Below, in pieces: positions 18,311 through 27,081 of a stretch of DNA of 36,028 bases. The stretch is from Micromonospora sp. BL4 (GTDB lineage: Bacteria; Actinomycetota; Actinomycetes; Mycobacteriales; Micromonosporaceae), in the NCBI RefSeq assembly GCF_003667505.1, contig NZ_RCVJ01000086.1, positions 1 through 36,028 of the forward strand. The letters run 5' to 3'. The notes below the pieces were generated by a model. That model was not told where the DNA came from, made no database searches, and worked only from the letters and a program-made list of their open reading frames with translations. Each line of letters starts with the position of its first letter. The stretch's first letter is position 1. A program made the translations under genes and the position numbers.

Positions 18311-19915
18311 CTGAGACTCGAACTGCGCGGCATCACCAAGCGATTCGGTGATCTGGTCGCCAACGACCACATCGATCTGACGGTGGAGCCTGGAGAGATT
18401 CACGCCCTGCTCGGCGAGAACGGCGCGGGCAAGTCGACCCTGATGAACGTGCTCTACGGGCTCTACCAGCCCGACGAGGGCGAGATCCTGGTCGACGGCA
18501 AGCCGCTGAAGCTGAAGGGCCCGTCCGACGCGATCGCGGCCGGGATCGGCATGGTGCACCAGCACTTCATGCTGGTGCCGGTCTTCACCGTCACCGAGAA
18601 CATCATGCTCGGCGCCGAGCAGGTCCGGGGCGGCATCGCCGGTTTCCTGGACCGGCGGCGTGCCCGGCGCGAGGTCGCCGAGGTGTCCGAGCGCTACAAC
18701 CTGCGGGTCGACCCGGACGCGGTGATCGAGGACCTGCCGGTCGGCATCCAGCAGCGCGTCGAGATCGTCAAGGCGCTCACCCGCGACGTCGACCTGCTCA
18801 TCCTGGACGAGCCGACCGCGGTGCTCACCCCGCAGGAGACCGAGGAACTGCTGACGGTCATGCGGTCGCTGAGGGCCGCCGGCAAGTCGATCGTCTTCAT
18901 CACCCACAAGCTCGGCGAGGTCAAGGCGATCGCCGACCGGATCACCGTGATCCGGCGGGGGAAGACCGTCGGCACCGCGTCGCCGGAGGCCAGCCGCGAC
19001 GAGCTGGCCGCGCTGATGGTGGGGCGCAACGTCCGGCTCACCGTGGACAAGGGCACTGCCACGCCGGGCGAGCCGATGCTGGAGGTGGCCGGGCTGGTCG
19101 TGGACGACGACCGGCAGGTCCGGGCGGTCGACGGCGTGGACCTGACCGTACGCGCGGGCGAGGTGCTCGGCGTGGCGGGCGTACAGGGCAACGGCCAGAC
19201 CGAGCTGATCGAGGCGATCATGGGCCTGCGCCCGGTGCTCGCCGGCACGGTCAGCCTGGGCGGCGACCGGATCGACGGCTGGACGACCAAGAAGGTGCTC
19301 CGCGCCGGCGTCGGCTACGTGCCCGAGGACCGCAGCGTGGACGGCCTGGTCAAGGAGTTCAGCGTCGCGGAGAACCTGGTGCTGGACATCTACGACCGGC
19401 CGCCGTTCGGCGCCGGGCTCGCGCTCAAGCCGGATGCGATCGCGACGTCGGCGAAGGAGCGGATCGAGCAGTTCGACGTACGCACCTCCTCGGCCGACGC
19501 GGCGGTGGGTACCCTCTCCGGCGGCAACCAGCAGAAGGTGATCGTGGCCCGGGAGCTGTCCCGGCCACTGAAGCTCTTCATCGCCGCCCAGCCGACCCGC
19601 GGCGTCGACGTCGGGTCGATCGAGTTCATCCACAGCCGGATCATCCGCGAGCGGGACATCGGTACCGCCGTCATGGTGGTCTCCAGCGAACTGGACGAGG
19701 TGATCGGGCTGGCTGACCGGATCGCGGTGATGTACCGCGGCCGGATCATCGGCATCGTCGGCCCGGACACCCCGCGCGAGGAGATCGGCCTGCTGATGGC
19801 CGGCATCAGCCCGGACGCGGTCTCCGAGCGCGCCGACGCCGCGCCGACCGGCGGCGCGGCCACCGACGGGGGCCCGGCGAGCGACGCAGGCTCCGCGAGC
19901 GAGGACGAGGCATGA
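18311..19915 (+). CDS. Nucleoside ABC importer ATPase (double ABC domain), CTG start
   Basis: A 534-residue protein with two ABC domains, as in RbsA/NupA-type importers; it powers uptake through the two permeases that follow. Domain 1 has Walker [10 protein letters not shown] (residues 35-43), a signature-region VGIQQRVEI and Walker [10 protein letters not shown]. Domain 2 has a degenerate Walker A (GVQGNGQTE, Lys replaced by Gln), an LSGGNQQK signature and [12 protein letters not shown] in place of a DEPT box, a pattern usual for this family. The family N-terminus ([12 protein letters not shown]) is encoded only if translation starts at CTG 18311, five bases after the ribosome binding site GGAGG. 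No ATG, GTG or TTG exists in frame between the upstream stop at 18242 and GTG 18383, which would remove the first 24 residues. It overlaps the next gene by four bases (ATGA). Confidence 0.87.
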   Translation: MRLELRGITKRFGDLVANDHIDLTVEPGEIHALLGENGAGKSTLMNVLYGLYQPDEGEILVDGKPLKLKGPSDAIAAGIGMVHQHFMLVPVFTVTENIMLGAEQVRGGIAGFLDRRRARREVAEVSERYNLRVDPDAVIEDLPVGIQQRVEIVKALTRDVDLLILDEPTAVLTPQETEELLTVMRSLRAAGKSIVFITHKLGEVKAIADRITVIRRGKTVGTASPEASRDELAALMVGRNVRLTVDKGTATPGEPMLEVAGLVVDDDRQVRAVDGVDLTVRAGEVLGVAGVQGNGQTELIEAIMGLRPVLAGTVSLGGDRIDGWTTKKVLRAGVGYVPEDRSVDGLVKEFSVAENLVLDIYDRPPFGAGLALKPDAIATSAKERIEQFDVRTSSADAAVGTLSGGNQQKVIVARELSRPLKLFIAAQPTRGVDVGSIEFIHSRIIRERDIGTAVMVVSSELDEVIGLADRIAVMYRGRIIGIVGPDTPREEIGLLMAGISPDAVSERADAAPTGGAATDGGPASDAGSASEDEA

Positions 19916-21270
19916 GCGACCCCAACCCGCAGTCCGGCTCGCCGGACAAGGAACCGGCGAGCGAGGCGCAGGCCGCGCAGACCGCCCTCGGGAACACCGA
20001 ACGGGCCGAGCCGTCGACGCCGGGCCGGTCGGCGCCCGACTCGGAGCCGAAGCCCAACCTGGGCCGGATGTTCCTGGACAACCTCTGGGCGGCCAACACC
20101 TTCACGGTGACCCTGCTGTCGCTGGTGCTGGCGATCGTGGTCGGCGCGGTGCTGATGATCATCTCGGATCCCGAGGTGCTCTCCACCTACTCCTACATCA
20201 CCTCCCGCCCGTCCGACGCGCTCAACTCGAGCTGGACGCTGGTGAGTGAGGCGTACGCGAACCTGTTCAAGGGCTCGGTCTTCGACCCGGAGGCGTTCAG
20301 CGGCTGGCTGAACGGCGACAACGGCTGGCAGGCCGTGCTCGCGCCGATCTCCGAGACGCTCACCTACACGGCCCCGCTGGTCTTCACCGGCCTGGCGGTG
20401 GCGCTGGCCTTCCGCGGCGGCCTGTTCAACATCGGTGCGCAGGGTCAGGCCACCGTCGGCGTGATCCTGGCCGCGCTGGCCGGCTTCCTGCTGCCGCTGC
20501 CGCCCGGCCTGCACCTGCTGGTGGCGGTGCTGGCCGGCGCCCTGGGCGGGGCGATCTGGGGCTTCATCCCGGGCATCCTCAAGGCCCGCGCCGGCGCGCA
20601 CGAGGTGATCAACACGATCATGCTCAACTACGTCGCCACGTACTTCCTCACCTGGCTCATCGTGCAGAACGGGGTGCAGGACCCGACCCGTCCCGACGCG
20701 ATCAGCCAGGCGGTGGACACGTCCGCCCAGCTGCCTCGGCTGCTCGGTGACAACCTGCGGGTGCACGCCGGCATCCTGATCGCCGTGCTGGCCACCTGGG
20801 GGGTCGCCTGGCTGCTCAACCGGTCCACGCTCGGCTTCGAGCTGCGCGCGGTCGGCGCCAACCCGGACGCCGCCCGCACCGCGGGCATCAGTGTCACCCG
20901 GACGTACACCCTGATCATGGTCTTCTCCGGGATCCTGGCCGGCCTCGGCGGCTCGAACATGGTGCTCGGCTCCACCGCCAGCGCGTTGACCCCGCTGGTG
21001 GTCGCGCAGATCGGCTTCGACGGCATCCTGGTGGCGCTGCTCGGCCGGGTGAAGCCCTGGGGGGTGCTGCTGGCCGCGCTGCTGTTCGGGGCGCTCCAGG
21101 CCGGCGGCAACCGGATGCAGTCGTACTCGGGGATCTCGCTGGAGCTGGTGACCGTGCTCCAGGCGCTGATCGTCATCTTCATCGCCGCACCCGCCCTGGT
21201 GAAAGCGATCTTCCAGCTCCGGGCCGCACGGGCCGCCCGGTTGCAGACGAGCCTGGCGAAGGGCTGGTAA
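19912..21270 (+). CDS. Nucleoside ABC importer permease, subunit 1
   Basis: A 452-residue permease of the BPD_transp_2 family (RbsC/YufP/NupB type). An N-terminal cytoplasmic stretch of about 60 Pro/Ala/Glu-rich residues precedes eight to ten membrane helices. Recognisable segments are [48 protein letters not shown] and [34 protein letters not shown]. These match permeases partnering BMP lipoproteins. Its start overlaps the ATPase stop and a second permease follows after three bases, giving the usual lipoprotein-ATPase-permease-permease order. Confidence 0.9.
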   Translation: MSDPNPQSGSPDKEPASEAQAAQTALGNTERAEPSTPGRSAPDSEPKPNLGRMFLDNLWAANTFTVTLLSLVLAIVVGAVLMIISDPEVLSTYSYITSRPSDALNSSWTLVSEAYANLFKGSVFDPEAFSGWLNGDNGWQAVLAPISETLTYTAPLVFTGLAVALAFRGGLFNIGAQGQATVGVILAALAGFLLPLPPGLHLLVAVLAGALGGAIWGFIPGILKARAGAHEVINTIMLNYVATYFLTWLIVQNGVQDPTRPDAISQAVDTSAQLPRLLGDNLRVHAGILIAVLATWGVAWLLNRSTLGFELRAVGANPDAARTAGISVTRTYTLIMVFSGILAGLGGSNMVLGSTASALTPLVVAQIGFDGILVALLGRVKPWGVLLAALLFGALQAGGNRMQSYSGISLELVTVLQALIVIFIAAPALVKAIFQLRAARAARLQTSLAKGW

Positions 21271-21273
21271 CTC

Positions 21274-22554
21274 ATGTCCACCATGGCTGTCCCCGACGTC
21301 GCGGTCGCCCCGGTCGACGAGGGCTTCTGGACCCGGAACCGCAAGGTCGGCCTCGTGCTGCTGGCGCTCGGCCTGCTCGCGGCGGTGCTCTTCGGTGCGC
21401 TCGCCACCGACCAGCAGGCCCGTTTCACGCTCAGCGACGACGCGGCCGGCGCCGCGCTGGAGATCAACGGCACGATCGGGGCGATCCTGTTCGGGATCAT
21501 CGCGATCGCCGCCGGTGCGGCGCTGGTCGCCGGGGTGCCGAAGCGGTGGTTCGTCACCGTGCTCGGTGTCGGGCTGGTCGGCTTCGTGCTCTCCTTCCTC
21601 TGCTGGCAGGTCTCCGCCGCGCCGACCGGGCAGAACTTCATGCCGCTGGTCAACATCATCCGGGGCACGTTCATCCTGGCCCTGCCGCTGATCTTCGGTG
21701 CGCTCGCCGGGGTGCTCTGCGAGCGGTCCGGCGTGGTCAACGTGGCCATCGAGGGGCAGTTGCTGATGGGCGCGTTCAGCGGCGCGCTGTTCGGCAGCCT
21801 CTCCGGCAACGTCTGGGTGGGCCTGGTCGCCGCCGCCATCGGTGGCGCGTTCATCTCGCTGCTGCTGGCCGTCTTCGCCATCCGCTACCTGGTCGACCAG
21901 GTGGTCATCGGCATCGTGCTGAACCTGCTGGCGGTCGGCGTCACCGGCTTCCTCTACGAGCGCCTGATGCAGACCGACGCGACGAAGTACAACAGCGCGC
22001 CCCGCTTCGGCAACTGGAACATTCCGCTGCTCGAGGACATCCCGGTGCTCGGCCCGGCGCTGTTCCGCGGCAACATCTTCCTCTACCTCGGCCTGCTCCT
22101 GGTGCTGGTGATCCACATCGGGCTGTTCCGTACCCGGTGGGGGCTGCGGACCCGCTCGGTCGGTGAGCACCCGACCGCCGCCGACACGCTCGGCGTCAAG
22201 GTGCTGCGGGTGCGCTACCGCAACGTGCTGCTCGCCGGTGTGGTCGCCGGCATCGGCGGCGCGTCCTACACCCTCGCGCTCTACTCCTTCACCAAGAACA
22301 TGATCGGCGGTAAGGGCTTCATCGCGCTGGCCGCGCTGATCTTCGGGCGGTGGAACCCGACCGGCGCGCTGCTCGCCGCGCTCTTCTTCGGCTTCGCCGA
22401 CCAGCTCGCCACCTACCTGGGCGCGATCAACAGCGTGATTCCCAGCCAGTTCCTGGCCATGCTGCCCTACCTGGCGACGATCCTGGCGGTGGCCGGGCTC
22501 GTCGGCCGGGTCCGGGCGCCGGCCGCCGACGGCAAGCCGTACATCAAGGGCTGA
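21274..22554 (+). CDS. Nucleoside ABC importer permease, subunit 2
   Basis: A 426-residue permease of the same family as its neighbour (YufQ/NupC type). Hallmarks are AGVLCERSGVVNVAIEGQLLMGAF, YLVDQVVIGIVLNLLAVGVTGFLYERL, LRTRSVGEHPTAADTLGVKVLRVRYRN and MIGGKGFIALAALIFGRWNPTGALLAALFFG. Compared with homologues it has an extra N-terminal region of about 120 residues with three added hydrophobic helices before the conserved core. ATG 21274 or ATG 21283 may be the start. It forms a heterodimer with the upstream permease. Confidence 0.9.
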   Translation: MSTMAVPDVAVAPVDEGFWTRNRKVGLVLLALGLLAAVLFGALATDQQARFTLSDDAAGAALEINGTIGAILFGIIAIAAGAALVAGVPKRWFVTVLGVGLVGFVLSFLCWQVSAAPTGQNFMPLVNIIRGTFILALPLIFGALAGVLCERSGVVNVAIEGQLLMGAFSGALFGSLSGNVWVGLVAAAIGGAFISLLLAVFAIRYLVDQVVIGIVLNLLAVGVTGFLYERLMQTDATKYNSAPRFGNWNIPLLEDIPVLGPALFRGNIFLYLGLLLVLVIHIGLFRTRWGLRTRSVGEHPTAADTLGVKVLRVRYRNVLLAGVVAGIGGASYTLALYSFTKNMIGGKGFIALAALIFGRWNPTGALLAALFFGFADQLATYLGAINSVIPSQFLAMLPYLATILAVAGLVGRVRAPAADGKPYIKG

Positions 22555-22632
22555 CGCCCCGGGCGCCGACGCGGCGGGGCCGACATGGTCCCGCCGCCGC
22601 AGGCCACGATGCCGGTGCGGCAGAATGATGGG

Positions 22633-23343
22633 ATGACTGAGATCGACTGGGCGCGGTTGCGCGCCGCCGCCACGGACGCGATGCGGCACGCGTACGCGCC
22701 GTACTCGACGTTCCCGGTCGGTGCGGCCGCGCTCGTCGACGACGGCCGCGTGGTGGTCGGCTGCAACGTGGAGAACGCCGCGTACGGGGTGACCCTCTGC
22801 GCCGAGTGCGGTGTGGTCTCCAGCCTGCACGCCACCGGGGGCGGTCGCCTCGTCGCGCTCTCCTGCGTCGACGCCACGGGTGAGCCGCTGATGCCGTGTG
22901 GCCGGTGCCGCCAGCTGCTCTGGGAGCACGGCGGGCCGGAGTGCCTGATCGAGACCAAGGGCCGCCCGCTGCGGATGGCCGAGCTGCTGCCGCACGCCTT
23001 CGGCGTGGAGGACCTGGAAGCGGTGACCGGCGAGACGCCGGTGCCGGTGGTCCCGGAGCGGCTGGCCGCCTGGCGCGGGCGCGGCACGGTCTTCGTGCAC
23101 CCGGACATGTCCGCCGGGCAGCAGGTCTGGACGGCGTACTGGGAGCGGTCGGCCGGGGACGACGCCGGCGCCGAGACCGGGGTGCTGGAGGAGGCTCCGA
23201 GCTGGGACGACCCGGCGGAAGCGATCACCTGGGGGATGGCCCGGACGCCCCGGGTCGTGGTGGTGGACGCGACCGGCACCATCTTCTGGGCCGGTGAGGG
23301 TGAGCCGCCTGCGGAGATCCCGGTGCGCTGGGCTGCTGGCTGA
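22633..23343 (+). CDS. cdd: Cytidine deaminase with C-terminal extension
   Basis: Deaminates cytidine and deoxycytidine to uridine and deoxyuridine. Residues 1-131 are a complete cytidine deaminase domain: APYSTFPVGAAAL, GCNVENAAYG, zinc and catalytic residues C56-A57-E58, and PCGRC (C89, C92). Homologues normally end near there, but this protein runs to 236 residues. The extra 105 residues include GTVFVHPDM, QQVWTAYWER and RTPRVVVVDATGTIFWAGEG, which look like a small folded alpha/beta unit rather than a linker; I do not recognise it. ATG 22633 is chosen because the domain starts right after it. A CAGAAT box six bases upstream suggests a leaderless transcript. It follows the nucleoside importer by 78 bases. 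Confidence 0.92.
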   Translation: MTEIDWARLRAAATDAMRHAYAPYSTFPVGAAALVDDGRVVVGCNVENAAYGVTLCAECGVVSSLHATGGGRLVALSCVDATGEPLMPCGRCRQLLWEHGGPECLIETKGRPLRMAELLPHAFGVEDLEAVTGETPVPVVPERLAAWRGRGTVFVHPDMSAGQQVWTAYWERSAGDDAGAETGVLEEAPSWDDPAEAITWGMARTPRVVVVDATGTIFWAGEGEPPAEIPVRWAAG

Positions 23344-23431
23344 GGCTGCTCTGTGGTTGCGGTTTGGGGCCGGGGCCGACCGTCGGGCAGTTGCGGGACG
23401 GGTATCTCGATACGACTAGAGAGATCTTTTG

Positions 23432-24715
23432 ATGAGTAGTGGTTTTGCTGCTGTTGATGTCATTCGGGTGAAGCGGGACGGGGGCGTGCTGTCGGACGCG
23501 CAGATCGACTGGGTGATGGACGCGTACACCCGGGGCGTGGTCGCCGATGAGCAGATGTCCGCGCTGGCCATGGCGATCCTGCTCAACGGCATGACCGGCC
23601 CGGAGATCGCCCGGTGGACCGCCGCGATGATCGCCAGCGGTGAGCGGCTGGATCTCTCGGCGGTCCGCCGCCCGACGGTCGACAAGCACTCCACCGGCGG
23701 CGTCGGAGACAAGATCACTCTGCCGCTCACCCCGTTGGTGGCGGCGTGCGGCGCGGCCGTCCCGCAGTTGAGCGGCCGGGGTCTCGGGCACACCGGCGGC
23801 ACGCTGGACAAGTTGGAGTCCATCCCGGGCTGGCGCGCCGCGCTGAGCAACGACGAGTTCATCAGCCAGCTCGGCGACGTCGGCGCGGTGATCTGCGCGG
23901 CCGGCGCCGGGCTCGCCCCCGCCGACCGCAAGCTGTACGCGCTGCGCGACGTGACCGGCACCGTGGAGGCGATCCCGCTGATCGCCAGCTCGATCATGAG
24001 CAAGAAGATCGCCGAGGGCACCGGCGCGCTGGTCCTCGACGTCAAGGTCGGCTCGGGCGCCTTCATGAAGTCCGTCGACCAGGCCCGTGAGCTGGCCCGC
24101 ACCATGGTCGAGCTGGGTGGTGCGCACGGTGTGCGGACGGTCGCCCTGCTCACCGACATGTCCACCCCGCTCGGCCTGGCCATCGGCAACGCGGTCGAGG
24201 TGACCGAGTCGGTCGAGGTGCTGGCCGGCGGCGGGCCGGCCGACGTGGTGGAGCTGACGCTGGCCCTGGCGCGGGAGATGCTCGACGCCGCCGGTCTGCC
24301 GGACGCCGACCCGGCGGCGGCGCTGCGGGACGGCCGGGCGATGGACTCCTGGCGGGCCATGATCCGGGCGCAGGGCGGCGACCCGGACGCGCCGATGCCG
24401 GCGGCGCCGGAGGTCGAGGTGGTTCGCGCGGAGCAGGACGGGCACGTGGCGGCCGTCGACGCGTACGCCATGGGGGTGGCGGCCTGGCGGCTCGGCGCGG
24501 GCCGGGCCCGCAAGGAGGACCCGGTCAGCGTGCCGGCCGGGGTGGTGCTGCACAAGCGTCCCGGCGATCCGGTGCGGGCCGGTGACGCCCTCTACGAGCT
24601 GCGTGCCGAGGACCCGGCGCGGATCCCGGCGGCGCTCGCGGAGGCCGCTCGCGCGGTGCGGATCGCGCCGACCGCGCCGGTGCCGACGCCGCTGGTCATC
24701 GAGCGGATCGGCTGA
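23432..24715 (+). CDS. deoA: Thymidine phosphorylase
   Basis: Cleaves thymidine or deoxyuridine with phosphate to give the base and 2-deoxyribose-1-phosphate. The 427-residue protein carries the family signature KHSTGGVGDK from residue 85, then GRGLGHTGGTLDKLESIPGW, SIMSKKIAEGTGALVLDVKVGSGAFMK and a C-terminal pyrimidine-phosphorylase domain (VAAVDAYAMGVAAWRLGAGRARKEDPV, GVVLHKRPGDPV). Length is typical. ATG 23432 is the likely start, although a TTG lies one codon before it. The ribosome binding site is weak (AGAGAG, about 10 bases away). It fits the cytidine to uridine to base route started by cdd, 88 bases upstream. Confidence 0.94.
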   Translation: MSSGFAAVDVIRVKRDGGVLSDAQIDWVMDAYTRGVVADEQMSALAMAILLNGMTGPEIARWTAAMIASGERLDLSAVRRPTVDKHSTGGVGDKITLPLTPLVAACGAAVPQLSGRGLGHTGGTLDKLESIPGWRAALSNDEFISQLGDVGAVICAAGAGLAPADRKLYALRDVTGTVEAIPLIASSIMSKKIAEGTGALVLDVKVGSGAFMKSVDQARELARTMVELGGAHGVRTVALLTDMSTPLGLAIGNAVEVTESVEVLAGGGPADVVELTLALAREMLDAAGLPDADPAAALRDGRAMDSWRAMIRAQGGDPDAPMPAAPEVEVVRAEQDGHVAAVDAYAMGVAAWRLGAGRARKEDPVSVPAGVVLHKRPGDPVRAGDALYELRAEDPARIPAALAEAARAVRIAPTAPVPTPLVIERIG

Positions 24716-24761
24716 CCGGACCAGGGGTCGGGGCGGCGTGGTGCCGGTCACCAGGGAGCGC

Positions 24762-24767
24762 TATTCT
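24762..24767 (+). promoter_or_regulatory. -10 box TATTCT upstream of DUF4272-like gene
   Basis: TATTCT lies 60 bases upstream of the GTG at 24827 in the gap after deoA, so the next gene probably has its own promoter. No clear -35 was found. Confidence 0.35.
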
Positions 24768-24826
24768 CGCAGGCCAAGGGGGGATAGCCGGCCTTGAGCC
24801 GTCGCGAGCAGACAGGAAAATGCGCC

Positions 24827-25507
24827 GTGACCGTACCTGCCCCCGACCCACGCGAGGTGCGCGAGGCGAGCCTGGACGAGCTGTCCCGGCTCGGCCTGCC
24901 GTTGCCCCCGTCCCAGTTCCCGCTCGTCTGGGAGCCGGGTGACAAGATCGAGCTGCGGCCCACGCCGGAGATCGAGGCGCGGATCGCCGTTTTGCACCTG
25001 ATCCTGGCCCGCTGCTTCGGAATGCCGCCGCAGGCGGCGATGAGCTGGCTGCTCGGCTCGCATCTGGTGGAGATGGTGACCCCGCCGGAGTGGCAGTTCG
25101 TGATCGGGGGCAAGGGCGACCACCGCTCGTTCGTGCTGCACCACGACGCGCTCTACGCGCTGGCCTGGGTGCTCGGGCTGAGCAAGCAGCTGGACCCGAC
25201 CCTGGCCGTGGACGAGCGGCTGGTCGAGCGGCTGCCGCACATCGCCGACGGGGAGACGTTCCCGCGCTGGCGGTCCCGGATCCTCACGGCGCCGCAGCAT
25301 CCGGCCGACGCAGCCGCCCTGCTCGATCTGCACTACTGCCTGGACTGGGCCTACCTGGAGACCGAGCGGGTCGGGCGGTCGCTGCCCGGGCTGGTCGACG
25401 CGAACGCGATCGGGCAGCGACGCTGGGCGCTGGAGTGGGCGGTGATCCTGCGCGGGCCGTACCACGACGAGCCGCCCGGCTGGGAAGAGGTCGACCTCTC
25501 CACCTGA
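24827..25507 (+). CDS. DUF4272-like protein
   Basis: A 226-residue soluble protein resembling the DUF4272 family, recognised from its ARIAVLHLILARCFG region, the helical WLLGSHLVEMVTPPEW segment, HHDALYALAWVLGLSKQLDP, and the late ALLDLHYCLDWAYLETERVG and RRWALEWAV segments. The function of the family is unknown. GTG 24827 is preferred, with AGGA about nine bases upstream; TTG 24794 would add 11 residues. It converges on the methyltransferase gene with only two bases between the stops. The family call is from memory of its tryptophan/helix pattern and should be checked. Confidence 0.7.
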   Translation: MTVPAPDPREVREASLDELSRLGLPLPPSQFPLVWEPGDKIELRPTPEIEARIAVLHLILARCFGMPPQAAMSWLLGSHLVEMVTPPEWQFVIGGKGDHRSFVLHHDALYALAWVLGLSKQLDPTLAVDERLVERLPHIADGETFPRWRSRILTAPQHPADAAALLDLHYCLDWAYLETERVGRSLPGLVDANAIGQRRWALEWAVILRGPYHDEPPGWEEVDLST

Positions 25508-25509
25508 CC

Positions 25510-26532
25510 TCAGCGGGGTCGCTGGACGTCGAGCCGGACGGCCACGGTGACCCGGACCGGTTCGGGCAGCGCGGCCAGCCGGGCGGCGAGAGCGGCCGGG
25601 TCGGTGTGCCATGCGCTGGGGCCCATCCCGACCAGGGTGGCGACCTCCGGCCGGGTCAGCGCCAGCTCCGCCCGGTGTACGGCTGAGCTGACCGCGGTGA
25701 AATGCCCGCCCAGGCTGTCGGTCACCCGGTCGGCCTTGTCCGGGTCCACCCGCAGCAGGTCGAGGGCGGCCACCAGTTCGGCGAGGTGGTCGGCGGCGGG
25801 GGTGACCACCAGCAACGTGCCGGCCGGGTCGAGCACCCGGTGGAACTCCGCGCCGTTGCGCGGGGCGAAGACGTTCAGCAGCACGGAGGTCGAGGCGTCG
25901 GCGAGCGGCAGACGCTGCCAGGTGTCGGCGAGCGCGGCGGCCGCTCGGGGATGCGCCCGGGCCGCGCGGCGCAGCGCCGGCTTGGAGACGTCCAGGGCCA
26001 GACCCACGGCGTCCGGCAGCGCCGCCAGCACCGCGCCGAGGTACCGGCCGGTGCCGGCGCCGGCGTCCACCACCAGGGGGTACGCCTCGACGTCGGCCGT
26101 CGGCGGTTCAACGCGTACCTCTGCCGTGGTGTCCTCTGTGGTGTCCTTTGCTCTGCCTACCTCCACGCGCCAGTTCTGCTCGGGACCCGTTGCGTCGGTT
26201 GACGCAGAGCGAAGGGCGGACGGGGCAGGTCGCGGATGCGTGGCGGCCGTCGCGCGGAGCCGGCCGGCGGCGTCCGCCGCGGCGGCGGCGAGGGCGTCCG
26301 AGATGACGTCGTAGTGCCCCGCGGCGAGGAAGTCCGCCCGGGCGGCCACCATCTCGGCGCTGTCGCCGGCGTGCGGGGCGCGTCCGGCGAGCAGGTTGAC
26401 GTACCCCTGTCGGGCGATGTCGAAGCTGTGCCCGCGCGGGCAGCGCAGCGCCCGGGTGGTGCCGGCGGTCACCTCGGCCAGCGGCTCGCCACAGACCGGG
26501 CAGCGCAGCTGGTCGAGAATGCGGGGGTCCAC
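25510..26532 (-). CDS. RlmA-type 23S rRNA (guanine-N1)-methyltransferase
   Basis: A 340-residue SAM-dependent methyltransferase. The N-terminal zinc ribbon is intact (C11, C14, C31, H35), followed by the diagnostic GHSFDIARQGYVNLL. The Rossmann core has VVDAGAGTGRYLGAVL as motif I and LLNVFAPRNGAEFHRVLDPAGTLLVVTP, typical of RlmA(I)/RlmA(II)/TlrB. Such enzymes methylate G745 or G748 in helix 35 of 23S rRNA; the Gram-positive type acts on G748 and contributes to tylosin or mycinamicin resistance. Between helix segment DAAGRLRA and motif I there is an unusual insert of about 48 residues. The GTG start (26532) lies one base beyond the MarR stop, so the two are co-transcribed. Confidence 0.88.
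   Translation of the reverse strand: MDPRILDQLRCPVCGEPLAEVTAGTTRALRCPRGHSFDIARQGYVNLLAGRAPHAGDSAEMVAARADFLAAGHYDVISDALAAAAADAAGRLRATAATHPRPAPSALRSASTDATGPEQNWRVEVGRAKDTTEDTTAEVRVEPPTADVEAYPLVVDAGAGTGRYLGAVLAALPDAVGLALDVSKPALRRAARAHPRAAAALADTWQRLPLADASTSVLLNVFAPRNGAEFHRVLDPAGTLLVVTPAADHLAELVAALDLLRVDPDKADRVTDSLGGHFTAVSSAVHRAELALTRPEVATLVGMGPSAWHTDPAALAARLAALPEPVRVTVAVRLDVQRPR
26100..26241. repeat. In-frame insert of atypical composition within the methyltransferase gene
   Basis: This segment encodes residues about 98-145. It has visibly lower GC than the flanks, a 12-bp tandem repeat (26126-26137 and 26138-26149, 11 of 12 identical), a TGCGTC-N4-GACGCA hairpin (26191-26206) and a GCTCTGC/GCAGAGC inverted pair (26150-26156, 26204-26210). 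These fit a small inserted palindromic element that stayed in frame. Confidence 0.5.
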
Positions 26533-26533
26533 C

Positions 26534-27031
26534 TCAGGCCGCCGGTTCGGGCTGCGGGCGGGCGGCCCGGGGCTCGGGGCCGGCGAGGTGGTCGACCACC
26601 CGGTGCGTGAGCGCGCCGAGCGCGTCGATCTCCGCCGGCGTGAGCAGGTCGATCAGGTGCCGCCGGACGGCGGCCACGTGGCCGGGGGCGGCCGACTCGA
26701 TGGCCTGCCGGCCCGCCGGGGTGAGCACGACGATGGAGCCGCGGGCATCGTCGGCGCACTCCTCGCGGGTCACCAGGCCGCGCTGCTGCATCCGGCTCAG
26801 GTGGTGCGAGAGCCGGCTGCGCGACCACAGCATCCTGTCCGCCAGCTCGCTGAGGCGCAGCCGCCCCTGCGGCGTCTCGGAGAGGTCGGAGAGCACGTCG
26901 TAGTCCGGCTCGGAGAGGCCGGCGTCCTGGGTCAGCTCGCGGGCCAGCTCCAGGTCGAGCAGTCGACGCATCCGGCGGTAGCCACGCCAGGCGCGGTCCT
27001 CCCGTTCGTCCAGCCACCGTGGTGCGTCCAT
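26534..27031 (-). CDS. MarR-family transcriptional regulator
   Basis: A 165-residue winged-helix repressor-type protein. The MarR fold is seen as LSEPDYDVLSDLSETPQGRLRLSELADRMLWSRSRLSHHLSRMQQRGLVTREECADDARGSIVVLTPAGRQAIE, with the D-x-R wing (DDARGS) intact. N- and C-terminal helices form the dimer interface. ATG 27031 has no ribosome binding site, but TAGACT ends six bases before it, pointing to a leaderless message. It sits between an rRNA methyltransferase (co-directional, downstream) and a divergent oxidoreductase. Two palindromes in the shared intergenic region are its probable operators. Ligand unknown; phenolic or antibiotic-like compounds are usual for the family. Confidence 0.9.
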   Translation of the reverse strand: MDAPRWLDEREDRAWRGYRRMRRLLDLELARELTQDAGLSEPDYDVLSDLSETPQGRLRLSELADRMLWSRSRLSHHLSRMQQRGLVTREECADDARGSIVVLTPAGRQAIESAAPGHVAAVRRHLIDLLTPAEIDALGALTHRVVDHLAGPEPRAARPQPEPAA

Positions 27032-27052
27032 GCGTCCAGTCTAGCCGTTTCG

Positions 27053-27081
27053 TTGACATGTCATCTATTCGCCCCTAGGGT
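27053..27081 (+). promoter_or_regulatory. Promoter TTGACA-17-TAGGGT for the PPOX gene
   Basis: A consensus -35 (27053-27058) and TAGGGT -10 (27076-27081) are exactly 17 bases apart. The ATG at 27089 is seven bases past the -10 box, so the transcript should be leaderless. The -35 is embedded in the first TGACATGTCA palindrome. Confidence 0.7.

Noticed and set aside
18306..18314. TTG 18306 as the ATPase start, or a frameshift there
   Set aside because: TTG CGC runs straight into TGA and is out of frame with the ATPase. A one-base error cannot be excluded, but the existing frame already gives the family N-terminus from CTG.
19390..23100. A 1236-codon open frame on the minus strand opposite the nucleoside importer
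   Set aside because: It mirrors the importer genes, reads as low-complexity Arg/Gln/Asp/His-rich protein with no domains, and has inverted codon bias. It is an artefact of high GC.
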